Positions 46,426-56,284 of a DNA stretch of 64,000 nucleotides are shown here, piece by piece. Both the position numbers and the translations under genes were made by a program. The first letter of the stretch is position 1. Every line of letters starts with the position of its first letter. The notes under the pieces were generated by a model. The model saw only the letters and a program-made list of their open reading frames with translations. It was not told where the DNA came from and did no database searches. Source of the stretch: Caulobacter sp. UNC358MFTsu5.1 (lineage in GTDB: Bacteria; Pseudomonadota; Alphaproteobacteria; Caulobacterales; Caulobacteraceae). Where the stretch lies: positions 62,001 through 126,000 of the forward strand of contig NZ_JONW01000001.1 of the NCBI RefSeq assembly GCF_000712075.1, read 5' to 3'.

Positions 46426-49400
46426 TCAGAAGGTGTAGGACGCGCCGAAGAAGAACTGGCGGCCCGTGGTGCTGAACACGCGCTGCGAACGACGCACCTT
46501 GCCGCTCCACTGGTCGGCCTCCTGGTTGGTCAGGTTCAGGGCGTCGAAGGTCAGCTTGAAGTGGTCGGTCAGCTTGTAGGACACCGAGGCGTCGACATTG
46601 GTCGTCGCGTAGCTGCCGTTGGCGTCTGGCACTTCCGACTTGAAGGGCAGGGCGGTCAGGTACTCGTCGCGATAGGCGACCGAGACGCGGGCCGAGAGCT
46701 TGCTGTCCTCGTAGTAGAGGGTGGCGTTCACCGAGTGCGGCGAGACGTTCAGGAACTGGTCGTGGATCTGCGTCGCCGGCGTCGTGGCGGTGCCGGACGA
46801 CAGGTAGTAGAGCACCGAGCTGTCCACGTAGGTGTAGTTCAGCATCGTGCCCAGGTTGTCGAAGGGCGCGGGCAGGAACCGGAACGACTGCTGGTAGTTC
46901 AGCTCGATCCCGCGGATGTAGCCGCCCTGGGTGTTGCGCGAGCGGGTGACCAGGTAGGGCGTCGAGGCGTCCTGGCCGGCCGGCAGCAGGGCCAGCGGCA
47001 GGCCGGTGTTGCCGTAGGGCTCCGTGGTCGCGATCGTCTGGATCGAGCTCTCGATCTCCTTGTCGAAGACGGTCGCTGACAGGATCGCGCCTTCGCTGGG
47101 GTACCATTCCAGGCTGACGTCGTAGTTCTTGGCGCGATACGGATCCAGGAACGGATTGCCGATCGTCGCCGACTGGGCGCCGAAGGTGGTGTTGACCGAG
47201 CCGCCGGGCGTCAGGTTGCCGAAGCTGGGACGGGCCATCACCCGGGCCGCGGCGAAGCGGGCGATCAGGTTCTCGCGCACGTCGAAGGCGACGTTCAGCG
47301 AGGGCAGCCAGTCGCTGTACTTGTTGTTGACCGTGACCTGCGAGGTCAGCGAGGTGTAGCCCGTGGCGTCTAGGTCGGTCTTCACGTAGCGGACGCCGAC
47401 ATTGCCGCGCAGGCGATGGCCGTTCAGGACCTCGGTGTCGAAGTCGGTCTGCAGGTAGGCGGCGGTGTCGGTCTCCTGGACTGCACGGTTGTTACCCAGG
47501 GCCGAATTGATGGCCAGGGTGAAGTCGCCGTACTTGTTGGCGCAGTTGCAGAGCAGGCCCAGCTTGTCGATGTAGGCCGAGACGTCCGGCACCACCCAGC
47601 TGGTCACCGAGCCCGCCGGCAGGTTCAGCTGCTTGCCGAAGCCCGTGATCGTCTCGCTGAGCGGGGCAGAGCCGGGGAAGTCGGTGGCGAACTGGGCGAA
47701 GTTGAACGGGATGGTGCCCGTCGCCGTCACGCCCGTCGGGCCGTTGTTGCCGTACAGGCGCTGGACCTGCTTGGTCTGGAAGTCGAACGACTTCAGCGAC
47801 ACGCCGCCCTTTACGGTGAAGACGTCGTTCAGGCGGAACTTGGCGTTCGCCTCGCCGGTCCACAGCGTGTTGAAGACCGACGCCTTGACCACGCGGATGT
47901 CGGGGGTCAGGCCCGTGCCGGCGTTGGTGAAGGTGACGTTGGCCGGGTTGGTGACGTCGTAGCCGTAGTCGATGAAGGGGCGGCGGGCGTCCTGGCGGGA
48001 ATCCCAGACGTAGCCCGGCTTGTTGAAGCCGTCGTAGGACATCAGCACGTCCCAGGGCTGCTTGAAGTCCGACCCCGAGTGGCCGAGCTTGGCGTCGGCG
48101 CTGAACCGGTCGGTGAAATCGTGCCTCAGCGTCAGGCCGATCTGGTGCGTCTCGGTGGTGGTGACGCTCTTTTCCTCGATGTGCTTGATGTCGACATTGT
48201 TGATCTTCATGTAGTCGACCTGGCCGGTCGGCAGCACGTGGACGTCCATGATCTGGGCGTCGACCCGGCCGGCGAACAGCGGGAAGGCCGCCGTGGCGCC
48301 GTTGACGTTGCGGTTCAGCGAGGCGTTCGACAGGGCGTAGTCGGTGCGGTCCTGGTCGAACTTCGAGAAGACCAGGTCCAGGATGACCTCGGTCCGGTCG
48401 CTGGGCCGCCATTGCAGGGCGCCGGTCATGCCCAGGCGCTTCTGGTCCAGCTCGAAGCGGCCCAGGCCCGGATTGCGCGGCAGGAAGACGTTGGGCTGGT
48501 TGATCGCCGCATAGGCGGTCGGATCCGACGGCAGGCCCGAGAAGCACTGGCCGGCCGGACGGTTGCCCGAGCCCGACAGCGGGTTCACGTAGGGGATGGG
48601 GGTGTTGACCACCTGGCTGCCGGGCTGGCTGGCGATGTCCACCGCCGTGCCGCAGAAGCCGTTGTTGGCGTCCGAATAGTCGGACTGCGAGGTGTCGCTG
48701 TAGCCCTCTTCCTGCTGCTTGCGCTCGTTGTAGGCCAGCGAGAACAGGGCGCCGAAATCGCCCCAGGTGTCGCTGATCAGGCCGGCGAAGCGCGGGGCCG
48801 TGGTCTTGTTGTTGTCGTAGTAGGCGCCCTGGGCCGAGGCGGCGGCGCGGAAGCCCTTCTTGTCGAACGGGCGGCCGGTCTGCAGGTCGACGGTGGCGGC
48901 CAGCGAGCCCTCGTCCATCTCGGCCGACTGCGACTTGCTGACGGTGACGCTGTTGAACAGCTCCGAGGCGAAGGTCGAGAAGTCGAAGCCGCGCGAGCGG
49001 TTGATGCCGGCCACCACGCCCAGGGTCGAGCCGGTGGTGGCCGAATAGGCCTCGATGCCGTTCAGGGTGGTGCGGACGAAGTCCCCGCCCAGGCCGCGCA
49101 CGGTGATGTTGCGGCCTTCGCCGCCGTCGCGGGTGATCGAGACGCCGGGGATCCGCTGGATCGACTCGGCCAGGTTCGCGTCCGGGAAGCTGGCCATGTC
49201 GTCGGCCTTGATGACGTCGACGATGTTGTTGGACACCCGCTTGGTGTTGATGGCGCTGGTCAGGCTGGCGCGGAAGCCGGTGACCACCACCTCCTCGACC
49301 GTGTCGCCGCCGGGGGGCGCCGTCGTCTGCGTCGCCTCCTGGGCGTGGGCGGGGGCGAGCAGGGCGACCGAGGCGAGAACCGCCAGCGAGCAGCCTGAAA

Positions 49401-49428
49401 CCAGACGAGCCGCGTGAATGCGCACCAT
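46426..49428 (-). CDS. TonB-dependent outer-membrane receptor 2
   Basis: A 1000-residue receptor. The start at 49428 is preceded by AGGGAGGAAG and gives a signal peptide ending AHA-Q. The TonB-box-like VEEVVVTGFRASLTSA precedes the plug (VIKADDMASFPDANLAESIQRIPGVSITRDGGEGRNITVRG), and the barrel ends with TGRQFFFGASYTF. Wording differs clearly from receptor 1, so the two are not recent duplicates. A paired GH43 gene follows, and the operator pair at 49522-49556 is upstream, placing it in the presumed pectin regulon as an importer of arabinan, galactan or pectin oligosaccharides. Confidence 0.95.
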   Translation of the reverse strand: MVRIHAARLVSGCSLAVLASVALLAPAHAQEATQTTAPPGGDTVEEVVVTGFRASLTSAINTKRVSNNIVDVIKADDMASFPDANLAESIQRIPGVSITRDGGEGRNITVRGLGGDFVRTTLNGIEAYSATTGSTLGVVAGINRSRGFDFSTFASELFNSVTVSKSQSAEMDEGSLAATVDLQTGRPFDKKGFRAAASAQGAYYDNNKTTAPRFAGLISDTWGDFGALFSLAYNERKQQEEGYSDTSQSDYSDANNGFCGTAVDIASQPGSQVVNTPIPYVNPLSGSGNRPAGQCFSGLPSDPTAYAAINQPNVFLPRNPGLGRFELDQKRLGMTGALQWRPSDRTEVILDLVFSKFDQDRTDYALSNASLNRNVNGATAAFPLFAGRVDAQIMDVHVLPTGQVDYMKINNVDIKHIEEKSVTTTETHQIGLTLRHDFTDRFSADAKLGHSGSDFKQPWDVLMSYDGFNKPGYVWDSRQDARRPFIDYGYDVTNPANVTFTNAGTGLTPDIRVVKASVFNTLWTGEANAKFRLNDVFTVKGGVSLKSFDFQTKQVQRLYGNNGPTGVTATGTIPFNFAQFATDFPGSAPLSETITGFGKQLNLPAGSVTSWVVPDVSAYIDKLGLLCNCANKYGDFTLAINSALGNNRAVQETDTAAYLQTDFDTEVLNGHRLRGNVGVRYVKTDLDATGYTSLTSQVTVNNKYSDWLPSLNVAFDVRENLIARFAAARVMARPSFGNLTPGGSVNTTFGAQSATIGNPFLDPYRAKNYDVSLEWYPSEGAILSATVFDKEIESSIQTIATTEPYGNTGLPLALLPAGQDASTPYLVTRSRNTQGGYIRGIELNYQQSFRFLPAPFDNLGTMLNYTYVDSSVLYYLSSGTATTPATQIHDQFLNVSPHSVNATLYYEDSKLSARVSVAYRDEYLTALPFKSEVPDANGSYATTNVDASVSYKLTDHFKLTFDALNLTNQEADQWSGKVRRSQRVFSTTGRQFFFGASYTF

Positions 49429-49521
49429 GACTTCCTCCCTGACCGGGCTCGCGCCCGCTTCTTGTTCCCGTGGAACGACGTCGCCGGCCTTCTTGGGTGG
49501 CCGATCGTGCTTGTCGTTCTC

Positions 49522-49556
49522 TCCCATAAAATGAGATCAAATCCCATTTTCTGAAA
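49522..49556. promoter_or_regulatory. Tandem operator pair between TonB receptor 2 and the TIM-barrel gene
   Basis: TCCCATAAAATGAGA (49522-49536) is a full match to TNCCATAWWATGRRA, and TCCCATTTTCTGAAA (49542-49556) is a weaker match (about 12 of 15). Their starts are exactly 20 bp apart. The pair lies about 95 bp upstream of the receptor start and could also serve the divergent gene at 49713. Confidence 0.7.
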
Positions 49557-49712
49557 ACCTAACGCGAAAGATCGGTCGGGGCAATCCCGGCGAGAACGTC
49601 GTTATCGAAGCCAACCGTGGGGCCGCCGATCCGCGAGGCGCCACGCGCCCTATCGACCTCGACGGCCGCCGATGCCTTTATGGCGGCGACACAACGGAAG
49701 GGGCGGGGGACG

Positions 49713-50696
49713 ATGGATCTTTCCAGGCGCGCGATCGTGGCGGCGGGCGTCGCCGGCCTCTCAGGGCTGGGCGCGGCGCGCATCGCCCAGGCGGCGGACC
49801 AGCCGTTCTTCGCCCGCACCGGCCTGCCGATCGGGCTGCAGCTCTACACCCTGGCCGACCAGGCCCAGGCCGATCTGGGGGGCACGCTCAAGGCCGTCGC
49901 CGCCATCGGCTTCAAGAGCATCGAGCTGGCCGGCTATGCGGGCCGCACGCCGGCGCAGCTGCGGGCGGCCATGGACGCCTTCGGCCTGTCCACGCCCAGC
50001 GCCCACGTCCAGGTCCAGGCCCGGGGCGGCGAATCCAGCCTGGACGGCGACCTGTCGCGCCTGGCCGACGAGGCGCACGTGCTGGGCGTGCGGATGATCG
50101 TCATGCCGATCTTCTACACGCCCGAGCGCTTCGACCTGAAACCCAAGGCCGGCGAGGCGTTCGGCCAGGTGCTGGGCCGGGTCGGCGGGGCGATGACCGC
50201 CGACGACTGGAAGTTCAACGCCGACTTCCTCAACGCCAAGGGCGCGGCGCTGAAGGCCTTGGGCCTGAAGCTGGCCTATCACAACCACAACGCCGAGTTC
50301 TCGCCCCTGACCGCCCAGGCGGGCGGCAAGCCGGGCGCGCGCAACGGCTACGAGATCCTGCTGGCCAACACCGATCCGGCGGCCGTGAGCTTCGAGATGG
50401 ACGCCGGCTGGGTGGCCGCGGCCGGCCAGGACCCGTTCGCCCTTCTGAAGGCGCATCCGGGCCGGTTCGTGGCCATGCACGTCAAGGACATCAAGGCGTC
50501 GACCAAGCCCAACTTCGTCTTCGTCCAGGACCCGACCGAGGTGGGGTCCGGCAAGATCGACTGGCCGCGCCTGCTGCCCGCCGCCCACGCGGCAGGCGTC
50601 CGCGACTTCTTCGTCGAGCAGGAGCCGCCCTTCGCCCATTCGCGCCTGGAATCGGTGGGGATCAGCTTCGACTACCTGTCGAAACTGCGCGCCTGA
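49713..50696 (+). CDS. Exported sugar isomerase/epimerase-like TIM-barrel protein
   Basis: A 327-residue protein of the xylose-isomerase-like (AP endonuclease 2) superfamily. A possible twin-arginine signal is present (MDLSRRAIVAAGVAGLSGLGAA). TIM-barrel blocks are IGLQLYTLADQAQAD, IGFKSIELAGYAGRTPAQLR, LKLAYHNHNAEF, VSFEMDAGWVAAAG, VAMHVKDIKAS and RDFFVEQEPP, with metal-ligand His and Glu candidates among them. The cytoplasmic members isomerise sugars or inositol derivatives; the role of exported ones is not established. It is divergent from TonB receptor 2 and shares its operator region. Confidence 0.85.
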   Translation: MDLSRRAIVAAGVAGLSGLGAARIAQAADQPFFARTGLPIGLQLYTLADQAQADLGGTLKAVAAIGFKSIELAGYAGRTPAQLRAAMDAFGLSTPSAHVQVQARGGESSLDGDLSRLADEAHVLGVRMIVMPIFYTPERFDLKPKAGEAFGQVLGRVGGAMTADDWKFNADFLNAKGAALKALGLKLAYHNHNAEFSPLTAQAGGKPGARNGYEILLANTDPAAVSFEMDAGWVAAAGQDPFALLKAHPGRFVAMHVKDIKASTKPNFVFVQDPTEVGSGKIDWPRLLPAAHAAGVRDFFVEQEPPFAHSRLESVGISFDYLSKLRA

Positions 50697-50769
50697 CCGA
50701 GCGGCCGGGCCTGTCGATGACGATGTCCAGAAACGGGTCGGGGCCCAAACCGCTAGGTTTGGACCCCGA

Positions 50770-50844
<75 letters not shown>

Positions 50845-50934
50845 GACGAGGAGGGGGCGTATAGCGAACCAAACGCGGTTGGCAAAGCCAAAATCGTCTT
50901 GACCGATCGTCGCAGCGATTTCACCTGTGGACAT

Positions 50935-51090
50935 ATGAGCCAGAACCCCAAGCCCAGTAACGAAAAAGCCGAGCGCGAAGCTAGGCTGGCGCAGGCGCTG
51001 CGAACCAATCTCCGCCGCAGGAAGGCGGCCCCCGCGGCCGCCGCCAAGCCGGAATCACCCCGTTCGGACGACGAATCCTCTTCGGACTGA
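50935..51090 (+). CDS. Small charged conserved-type protein upstream of murA
   Basis: A 51-residue protein rich in Lys, Arg, Glu and Ala (NEKAEREARLAQALRTNLRRRKAA) with an acidic Ser-rich tail. It resembles the short uncharacterised proteins that often precede murA in alphaproteobacteria. It is probably a soluble helix with a disordered tail. The start at 50935 avoids reading through the tRNA. Function is unknown. Confidence 0.65.
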   Translation: MSQNPKPSNEKAEREARLAQALRTNLRRRKAAPAAAAKPESPRSDDESSSD

Positions 51091-51211
51091 GGAGGAAGGT
51101 TGAGGAATCCGTGCAGCCCCTTGCGCGGACCCTTGCAACCGGTAGAACCGCCCCTTCACATATGACCGCGCGGCGACACCCCTCCGAAGGCCGCGCGACG
51201 AGGGACTTTCA

Positions 51212-52502
<1,291 letters not shown>

Positions 52503-52510
<8 letters not shown>

Positions 52511-52937
52511 CGCCCCCGCCCTGAAGCTGCTTGCCCAGGACGCCGACGACCTGGCGGTGATCTCGGCCGCCCTGCAGGACGCGGTGGCCAAGATCGGCGA
52601 CATCCGCTGGGACGCCTCGGCGCGCACCCTGACCCTGGCCTGCAACCGCTTCCGCTGGGAGAAGGGCGCCAAAAAGGGCGGAGAGCGCATCCGCTCGGCC
52701 CTGCAGCTGGGCGACGTCACCGGCGTCCAGGCCCGCAAGCTGCGCCGCGACGCCAAGAACGCGGTGGTCGAGCTCCTGTCTGTGGCCTTCGAGGCCGGCG
52801 AGGCGCCGGGCGGCGCGGTGCTGCTGACCTTCGCGGGCGGCGGCGACCTGAAGGTCAGCGTCGACTGCCTGGACGTGATCCTGGCCGATGTCTCGGAGCC
52901 GTGGGCCACCTCTCGCAAGCCGGGGCACGCGGAGTAG
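52503..52937 (+). CDS. DUF2948 family protein
   Basis: A 144-residue protein matching the alphaproteobacterial DUF2948 pattern: [26 protein letters not shown] near the N-terminus and NRFRWE, then [28 protein letters not shown] at the C-terminus. It overlaps the murA stop by 8 nt, as in many alphaproteobacteria, where hisD usually follows. Function is unknown. A short hairpin (CCCTCT/AGAGGG) lies just after it. Confidence 0.9.
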
Positions 52938-53083
52938 GGGGAAACCCCTCTTTCTATGAGAGAGGGTGATTTAGGGCCCGGACCCCACGGCGTCGCTCTC
53001 CGCCGGCGAGCAGAAGTCTCGATCGACCGGGTTCCCACGCATTTTCGCTGGCCACGACGCGCCAACGCGGCTAACGCCGCGTC

Positions 53084-53536
53084 ATGATCGAACGTCACCC
53101 CTCCGGCGGCTACATCCTTGAAGAACTCGCGGTCGGGATGGTCGCCGAAAAGAGCGTCCCCGTCACCGAGGACCGTATCGGCCTGTTCGCCGAAGCGTCG
53201 GACGACTTCAACCCCGTGCACATGGACGAGGGCTTCGCGTCCAAGACCGCCTATCGCGGGCGGATCGCCCACGGCCTGCTGTCGGCGTCGTTCGGCTCGG
53301 CCGTGGTCGGCACCATCCTGCCGGGCGCCGGCGCGATCTACCTGACCCAGACCCTGGCCTTCCACAAGCCCGTGCGGATCGGCGACGTGGTGACGGCGCG
53401 CATCACGGTGTCGGCCATCGACGAGGTCAGCGCCCGGGTCACCCTGCGCTGCGAAGGCCTGGTCGACGGGGAACTGATCATGGACGGCGAGGCCGTCGTG
53501 CGCGTGCCGCGCCGGCGCAAGCCGGCCAAGGCCTAG
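53084..53536 (+). CDS. MaoC-like (R)-specific enoyl-CoA hydratase
   Basis: A 150-residue hot-dog-fold protein with the hydratase-2 motif in ASDDFNPVHMDEGFA (catalytic Asp and His) followed by RIAHGLLSASFGSAVVG. Such proteins hydrate trans-2-enoyl-CoA to (R)-3-hydroxyacyl-CoA, linking beta-oxidation to polyhydroxyalkanoate or serving other acyl-CoA pathways. No PHA genes are nearby, so the pathway is undecided. It stands alone with 146 bp upstream. Confidence 0.88.
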   Translation: MIERHPSGGYILEELAVGMVAEKSVPVTEDRIGLFAEASDDFNPVHMDEGFASKTAYRGRIAHGLLSASFGSAVVGTILPGAGAIYLTQTLAFHKPVRIGDVVTARITVSAIDEVSARVTLRCEGLVDGELIMDGEAVVRVPRRRKPAKA

Positions 53537-53602
53537 CCGCCTTCACGGAAGGCTGCGGGCGCTCTACGGTCGCCTCCCGAAACCGCGCCGACGGAGCCGA
53601 AC

Positions 53603-54205
53603 TTGACTGAAGAGACGCCTTCAAAGCGCCTGCCGATCCGCTGGCTGACCCTGGCCGAGATCGTGGCGGTGGCGGCCTTGGTGATCACCGGCCTCAGCTT
53701 CTGGGATTCGCATCGCGAGCGCGTTCGTGAAGACCGCGAACGGTCGGCCGCCGCCAGCGAGCGGCAGGCCGAGGCCCGTGCCGCCGCGCTCAAGCAGACC
53801 TTCGTGATGACCGGTCAGCGCGAGGACGACGGCGCCAGGGTGCGCCTGACCTCGGTCAACGAGGGCCAGGTCATCCAGACCCAGACCGTCTGGTTCCCCG
53901 CCGAACTTCGCTCCGACAGCGTCGAGACCACCGGCAGTCCGCGGCTCGAGGCCGCCTGGATCGAGAACGGCCTGCGCAAGCACGCCGGCAAGGCCAGGAC
54001 GGGCCGCGTGCCGGTAGGCGTGCTGACGGTGTTCATCGAGGACGGCGTCACCAAGACCGACCGCGCCGTCTACCAGCTGGGCTACACCATCCATCCCCGC
54101 ACCCTGCGGGCCGACAAGGTCGAGCTGGAGGGCCTGTCCCTGGCCCGGCGCGGCGTCTCGGGCGACCTGCAGGCGGCGGCCGGCAGTCTTTGGTCGGCGC
54201 GATGA
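53603..54205 (+). CDS. Membrane-anchored protein of unknown function
   Basis: A 200-residue protein with one N-terminal transmembrane helix (LTLAEIVAVAALVITGLSFW, residues ~15-34), then a charged, probably coiled segment (SHRERVREDRERSAAASERQ). A beta-rich C-terminal domain of ~130 residues contains VRLTSVNEGQVIQTQTVWFP. No family is recognised. The TTG start has GGAG 8 nt upstream. The stop overlaps the next ATG, implying cotranscription with the GGCT-fold gene. Confidence 0.7.
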   Translation: MTEETPSKRLPIRWLTLAEIVAVAALVITGLSFWDSHRERVREDRERSAAASERQAEARAAALKQTFVMTGQREDDGARVRLTSVNEGQVIQTQTVWFPAELRSDSVETTGSPRLEAAWIENGLRKHAGKARTGRVPVGVLTVFIEDGVTKTDRAVYQLGYTIHPRTLRADKVELEGLSLARRGVSGDLQAAAGSLWSAR

Positions 54206-54549
54206 GCGCCCCGGACCCCATCCGGCTGTTCTCTTACGGCACGCTCCAGCTGGAGAGCGTGCAGATGGAGACCTTCGGCCGCCTGCTGGCGGGCGCGGCC
54301 GACGCCCTGCCGGGCTACAGCCGCACCATGGTGCGGATCACCGATCCGGCGGTGATCGCCGCCAGCGGCGCGGACCACCACCCCATCGTCGCGGCCAGCG
54401 GCGATCCGGCCGACACGGTCGAGGGCATGGTGTTCGAGATCACCGCCGAGGAACTGGCCGCCGCCGACACCTACGAGGTCTCGGACTACAGGCGGGTCGA
54501 GGCGACCCTGGCCTCGGGGCTGCGCGCCTTCGTCTACATCAAGGCCTGA
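54202..54549 (+). CDS. Gamma-glutamylcyclotransferase-fold protein
   Basis: A 115-residue GGCT/AIG2-like protein with the defining substrate loop LFSYGTLQ and the catalytic-type glutamate region in AADTYEVSDYRRVEA. Relatives cyclise gamma-glutamyl amines or peptides to 5-oxoproline; the substrate here is unknown. It is coupled by a 4-nt overlap (ATGA) to the membrane protein upstream. Confidence 0.85.
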   Translation: MSAPDPIRLFSYGTLQLESVQMETFGRLLAGAADALPGYSRTMVRITDPAVIAASGADHHPIVAASGDPADTVEGMVFEITAEELAAADTYEVSDYRRVEATLASGLRAFVYIKA

Positions 54550-54654
54550 AGCCGGCCGCAGCGGGCGCCGTCGCGGCAATCGTGGCGCGGTCGCGTTCGC
54601 GTGCTTAACTCCCCCAAACGGCGCGAGCGCCGACGCCGAGACAGGGAGCCGACC

Positions 54655-54963
54655 ATGGTCATCTTCAGCGTGCTCTATCCCGCCAAGGCCGGCGCGAAGT
54701 TCGACGAGGCCTACTACCACGCCACGCACATCCCGCTGGTGAAGGACGCCTTCGGCGACGCGCTCAAGGGCGTGCAGGTGATCAAGGGCCTGTCGGCGCC
54801 CGACGGCGGGCCGGCCCCGTTCGTGCTGATCGTCCACCTGACTTTCGACAGCCCCGAGGCCATGGCCGGCGCCTTGGGCGGCGCGCGCGCGGCCGAGGTG
54901 ATGGGCGACGTGGCCAACTTCACCGACATCGTCCCGGTGGCCCTGGTCGGCGCGCCCGTGTGA
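54655..54963 (+). CDS. EthD-domain protein
   Basis: A 102-residue dimeric ferredoxin-like fold protein with the EthD pattern: a first strand IFSVLYPAK, FDEAYYHATHIPLV containing the conserved Tyr-His-His-Pro region, and a last strand VPVALV. The ATG at 54655 follows GGGAGCC. EthD proteins are accessory to degradation of ethers and other compounds, but many members have no known role. Confidence 0.85.
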   Translation: MVIFSVLYPAKAGAKFDEAYYHATHIPLVKDAFGDALKGVQVIKGLSAPDGGPAPFVLIVHLTFDSPEAMAGALGGARAAEVMGDVANFTDIVPVALVGAPV

Positions 54964-54973
54964 CGGCGGCGAG

Positions 54974-55006
54974 GCATCATGGTTAATGCGTGATTAACCA
55001 TGATGC
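54974..55006. promoter_or_regulatory. Perfect palindrome containing a full CtrA-type box
   Basis: GCATCATGGTTAAT (54974-54987) and ATTAACCATGATGC (54993-55006) are perfect 14-bp inverted arms around GCGTG. The centre contains TTAATGCGTGATTAAC, which is TTAA-N7-TTAA, the consensus bound by the cell-cycle regulator CtrA. A GATTC (CcrM methylation site) lies at 55039-55043. The downstream gene starts at 55075. It could also act as a terminator hairpin for the EthD gene. Confidence 0.65.
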
Positions 55007-55074
55007 GGCTTGGTTGCGGCGTGTTTCCACGCCGTCGCGATTCGTGATCTTCGCGGCGGCCAGCGAGGTCCGCC

Positions 55075-56196
55075 ATGGTCAGCAGCGTCACCGGCTACGG
55101 GTCGACTTCGTACGCCCTGCTCAACACCGCCACGACGACGGGGACGTCCTCGGGCGCGGCTTCGGCCTACGGCCAGTCGGCGGCGGCCGGCTCGGCCAGC
55201 GCGTCCAGCGTCAACGTCACCCTGTCGGCCGAGGCCCAGGCGGCCCTGGCGGCCCAGACCGATAACCGCACCACCGACGCGGTGGTGGCCGACGCCCGCT
55301 CGGCCCTGGACAAGCTGTTGGCCGGGGCCAAGGCGACCAGCGCCCTGAAGGACGGCAAGGCGACGATCGACGTCTCGGGCCTGGACCGCCGCACGCTCTA
55401 CGCCATCGCCAGCAACCGGGGCGGCAAGTTCTCGATCGAGGAGCAGGTGGTCGCCAGCCTGCAGATGAAGGCCAGTCGCGACACCTCCATGTCGGCCGCG
55501 GCCTCGGCCATGCGGGTGACCGGCGACTATGCCGGGCTCTACAAGGCGGCCCTGGCCAATCTCGAGGCCGCCGGGCCCGAGGAGAAGGCGTCGGGCCAAT
55601 GGGCCAAGGACAAGACCGCCCTGACCGAGGGCCTCAAGCAGGCCCAGGCCAAGCCCGGCGTCGCCCCCAGCGGCATCGAGGACGACCCGGTCGCGGCCTA
55701 TCTGAAGGACGTGGGCGGCGTGGTGGCCAGCCCCCGCACGCGCGACATCAACGCCGTGGCCTCCGACGTCCGCACGGTGCTGGACAAGCAGTACGCCGCC
55801 GCGACCGAAGAGGGGGCGGCGACCTCGCCCGACGAGGGGACGATCGACTTCTCCAAGTTCGACGACCGCTCGCTGGCGGCCGTGGCCCTGAACAAGGGCG
55901 GCCAGTTCTCCGAGCACGAGATCGCCCAGGCGACGGCCGAGGTGAAGGCCCGCAACCGCGACAGCGTCTCCAGCGCCTACAAGAGCACCCAGGGCCAGGA
56001 CAGCTCGGCCTTCGGCAAGAGCCTGCTGACCCAGTACGCGGCCATGAGCGACGAGGAGCGCCAGGCCGCCGGCTGGACTCCGGCCCTCTACGACAAGATG
56101 GTCGCGATGCAGAACCTCTCGGACAAGCTGGCCTCGCTGTTCAATCCCGACGGCAGCGTCAACACCGGCGGGACCAGCCTGCTGGACTATCTCTGA
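55075..56196 (+). CDS. Internally duplicated protein of unknown function
   Basis: A 373-residue protein with a Ser/Thr/Ala/Gly-rich N-terminus (~1-50) and no classical signal peptide. Two related ~70-residue units are visible. The first, around residues 70-140, contains ATIDVSGLDRRTLYAIASNR then GGKFSIEEQVV. The second, around 225-295, contains GTIDFSKFDDRSLAAVALNK then GGQFSEHEIAQ. The rest is helical and charged. No family is recognised. A perfect CtrA-type box lies 68 bp upstream, so cell-cycle-controlled expression is possible. The N-terminal composition resembles flagellar or type-I-secreted proteins, but that is only a resemblance. Confidence 0.7.
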   Translation: MVSSVTGYGSTSYALLNTATTTGTSSGAASAYGQSAAAGSASASSVNVTLSAEAQAALAAQTDNRTTDAVVADARSALDKLLAGAKATSALKDGKATIDVSGLDRRTLYAIASNRGGKFSIEEQVVASLQMKASRDTSMSAAASAMRVTGDYAGLYKAALANLEAAGPEEKASGQWAKDKTALTEGLKQAQAKPGVAPSGIEDDPVAAYLKDVGGVVASPRTRDINAVASDVRTVLDKQYAAATEEGAATSPDEGTIDFSKFDDRSLAAVALNKGGQFSEHEIAQATAEVKARNRDSVSSAYKSTQGQDSSAFGKSLLTQYAAMSDEERQAAGWTPALYDKMVAMQNLSDKLASLFNPDGSVNTGGTSLLDYL

Positions 56197-56284
56197 ACCT
56201 TCCGCCGGATGGGCGGTTGAGGAGAGGCGGAGCGAGGGTCTAAGACGGTTGGCTGAAGCCTGTCCGTAGTCGGAACCCCCGTCC

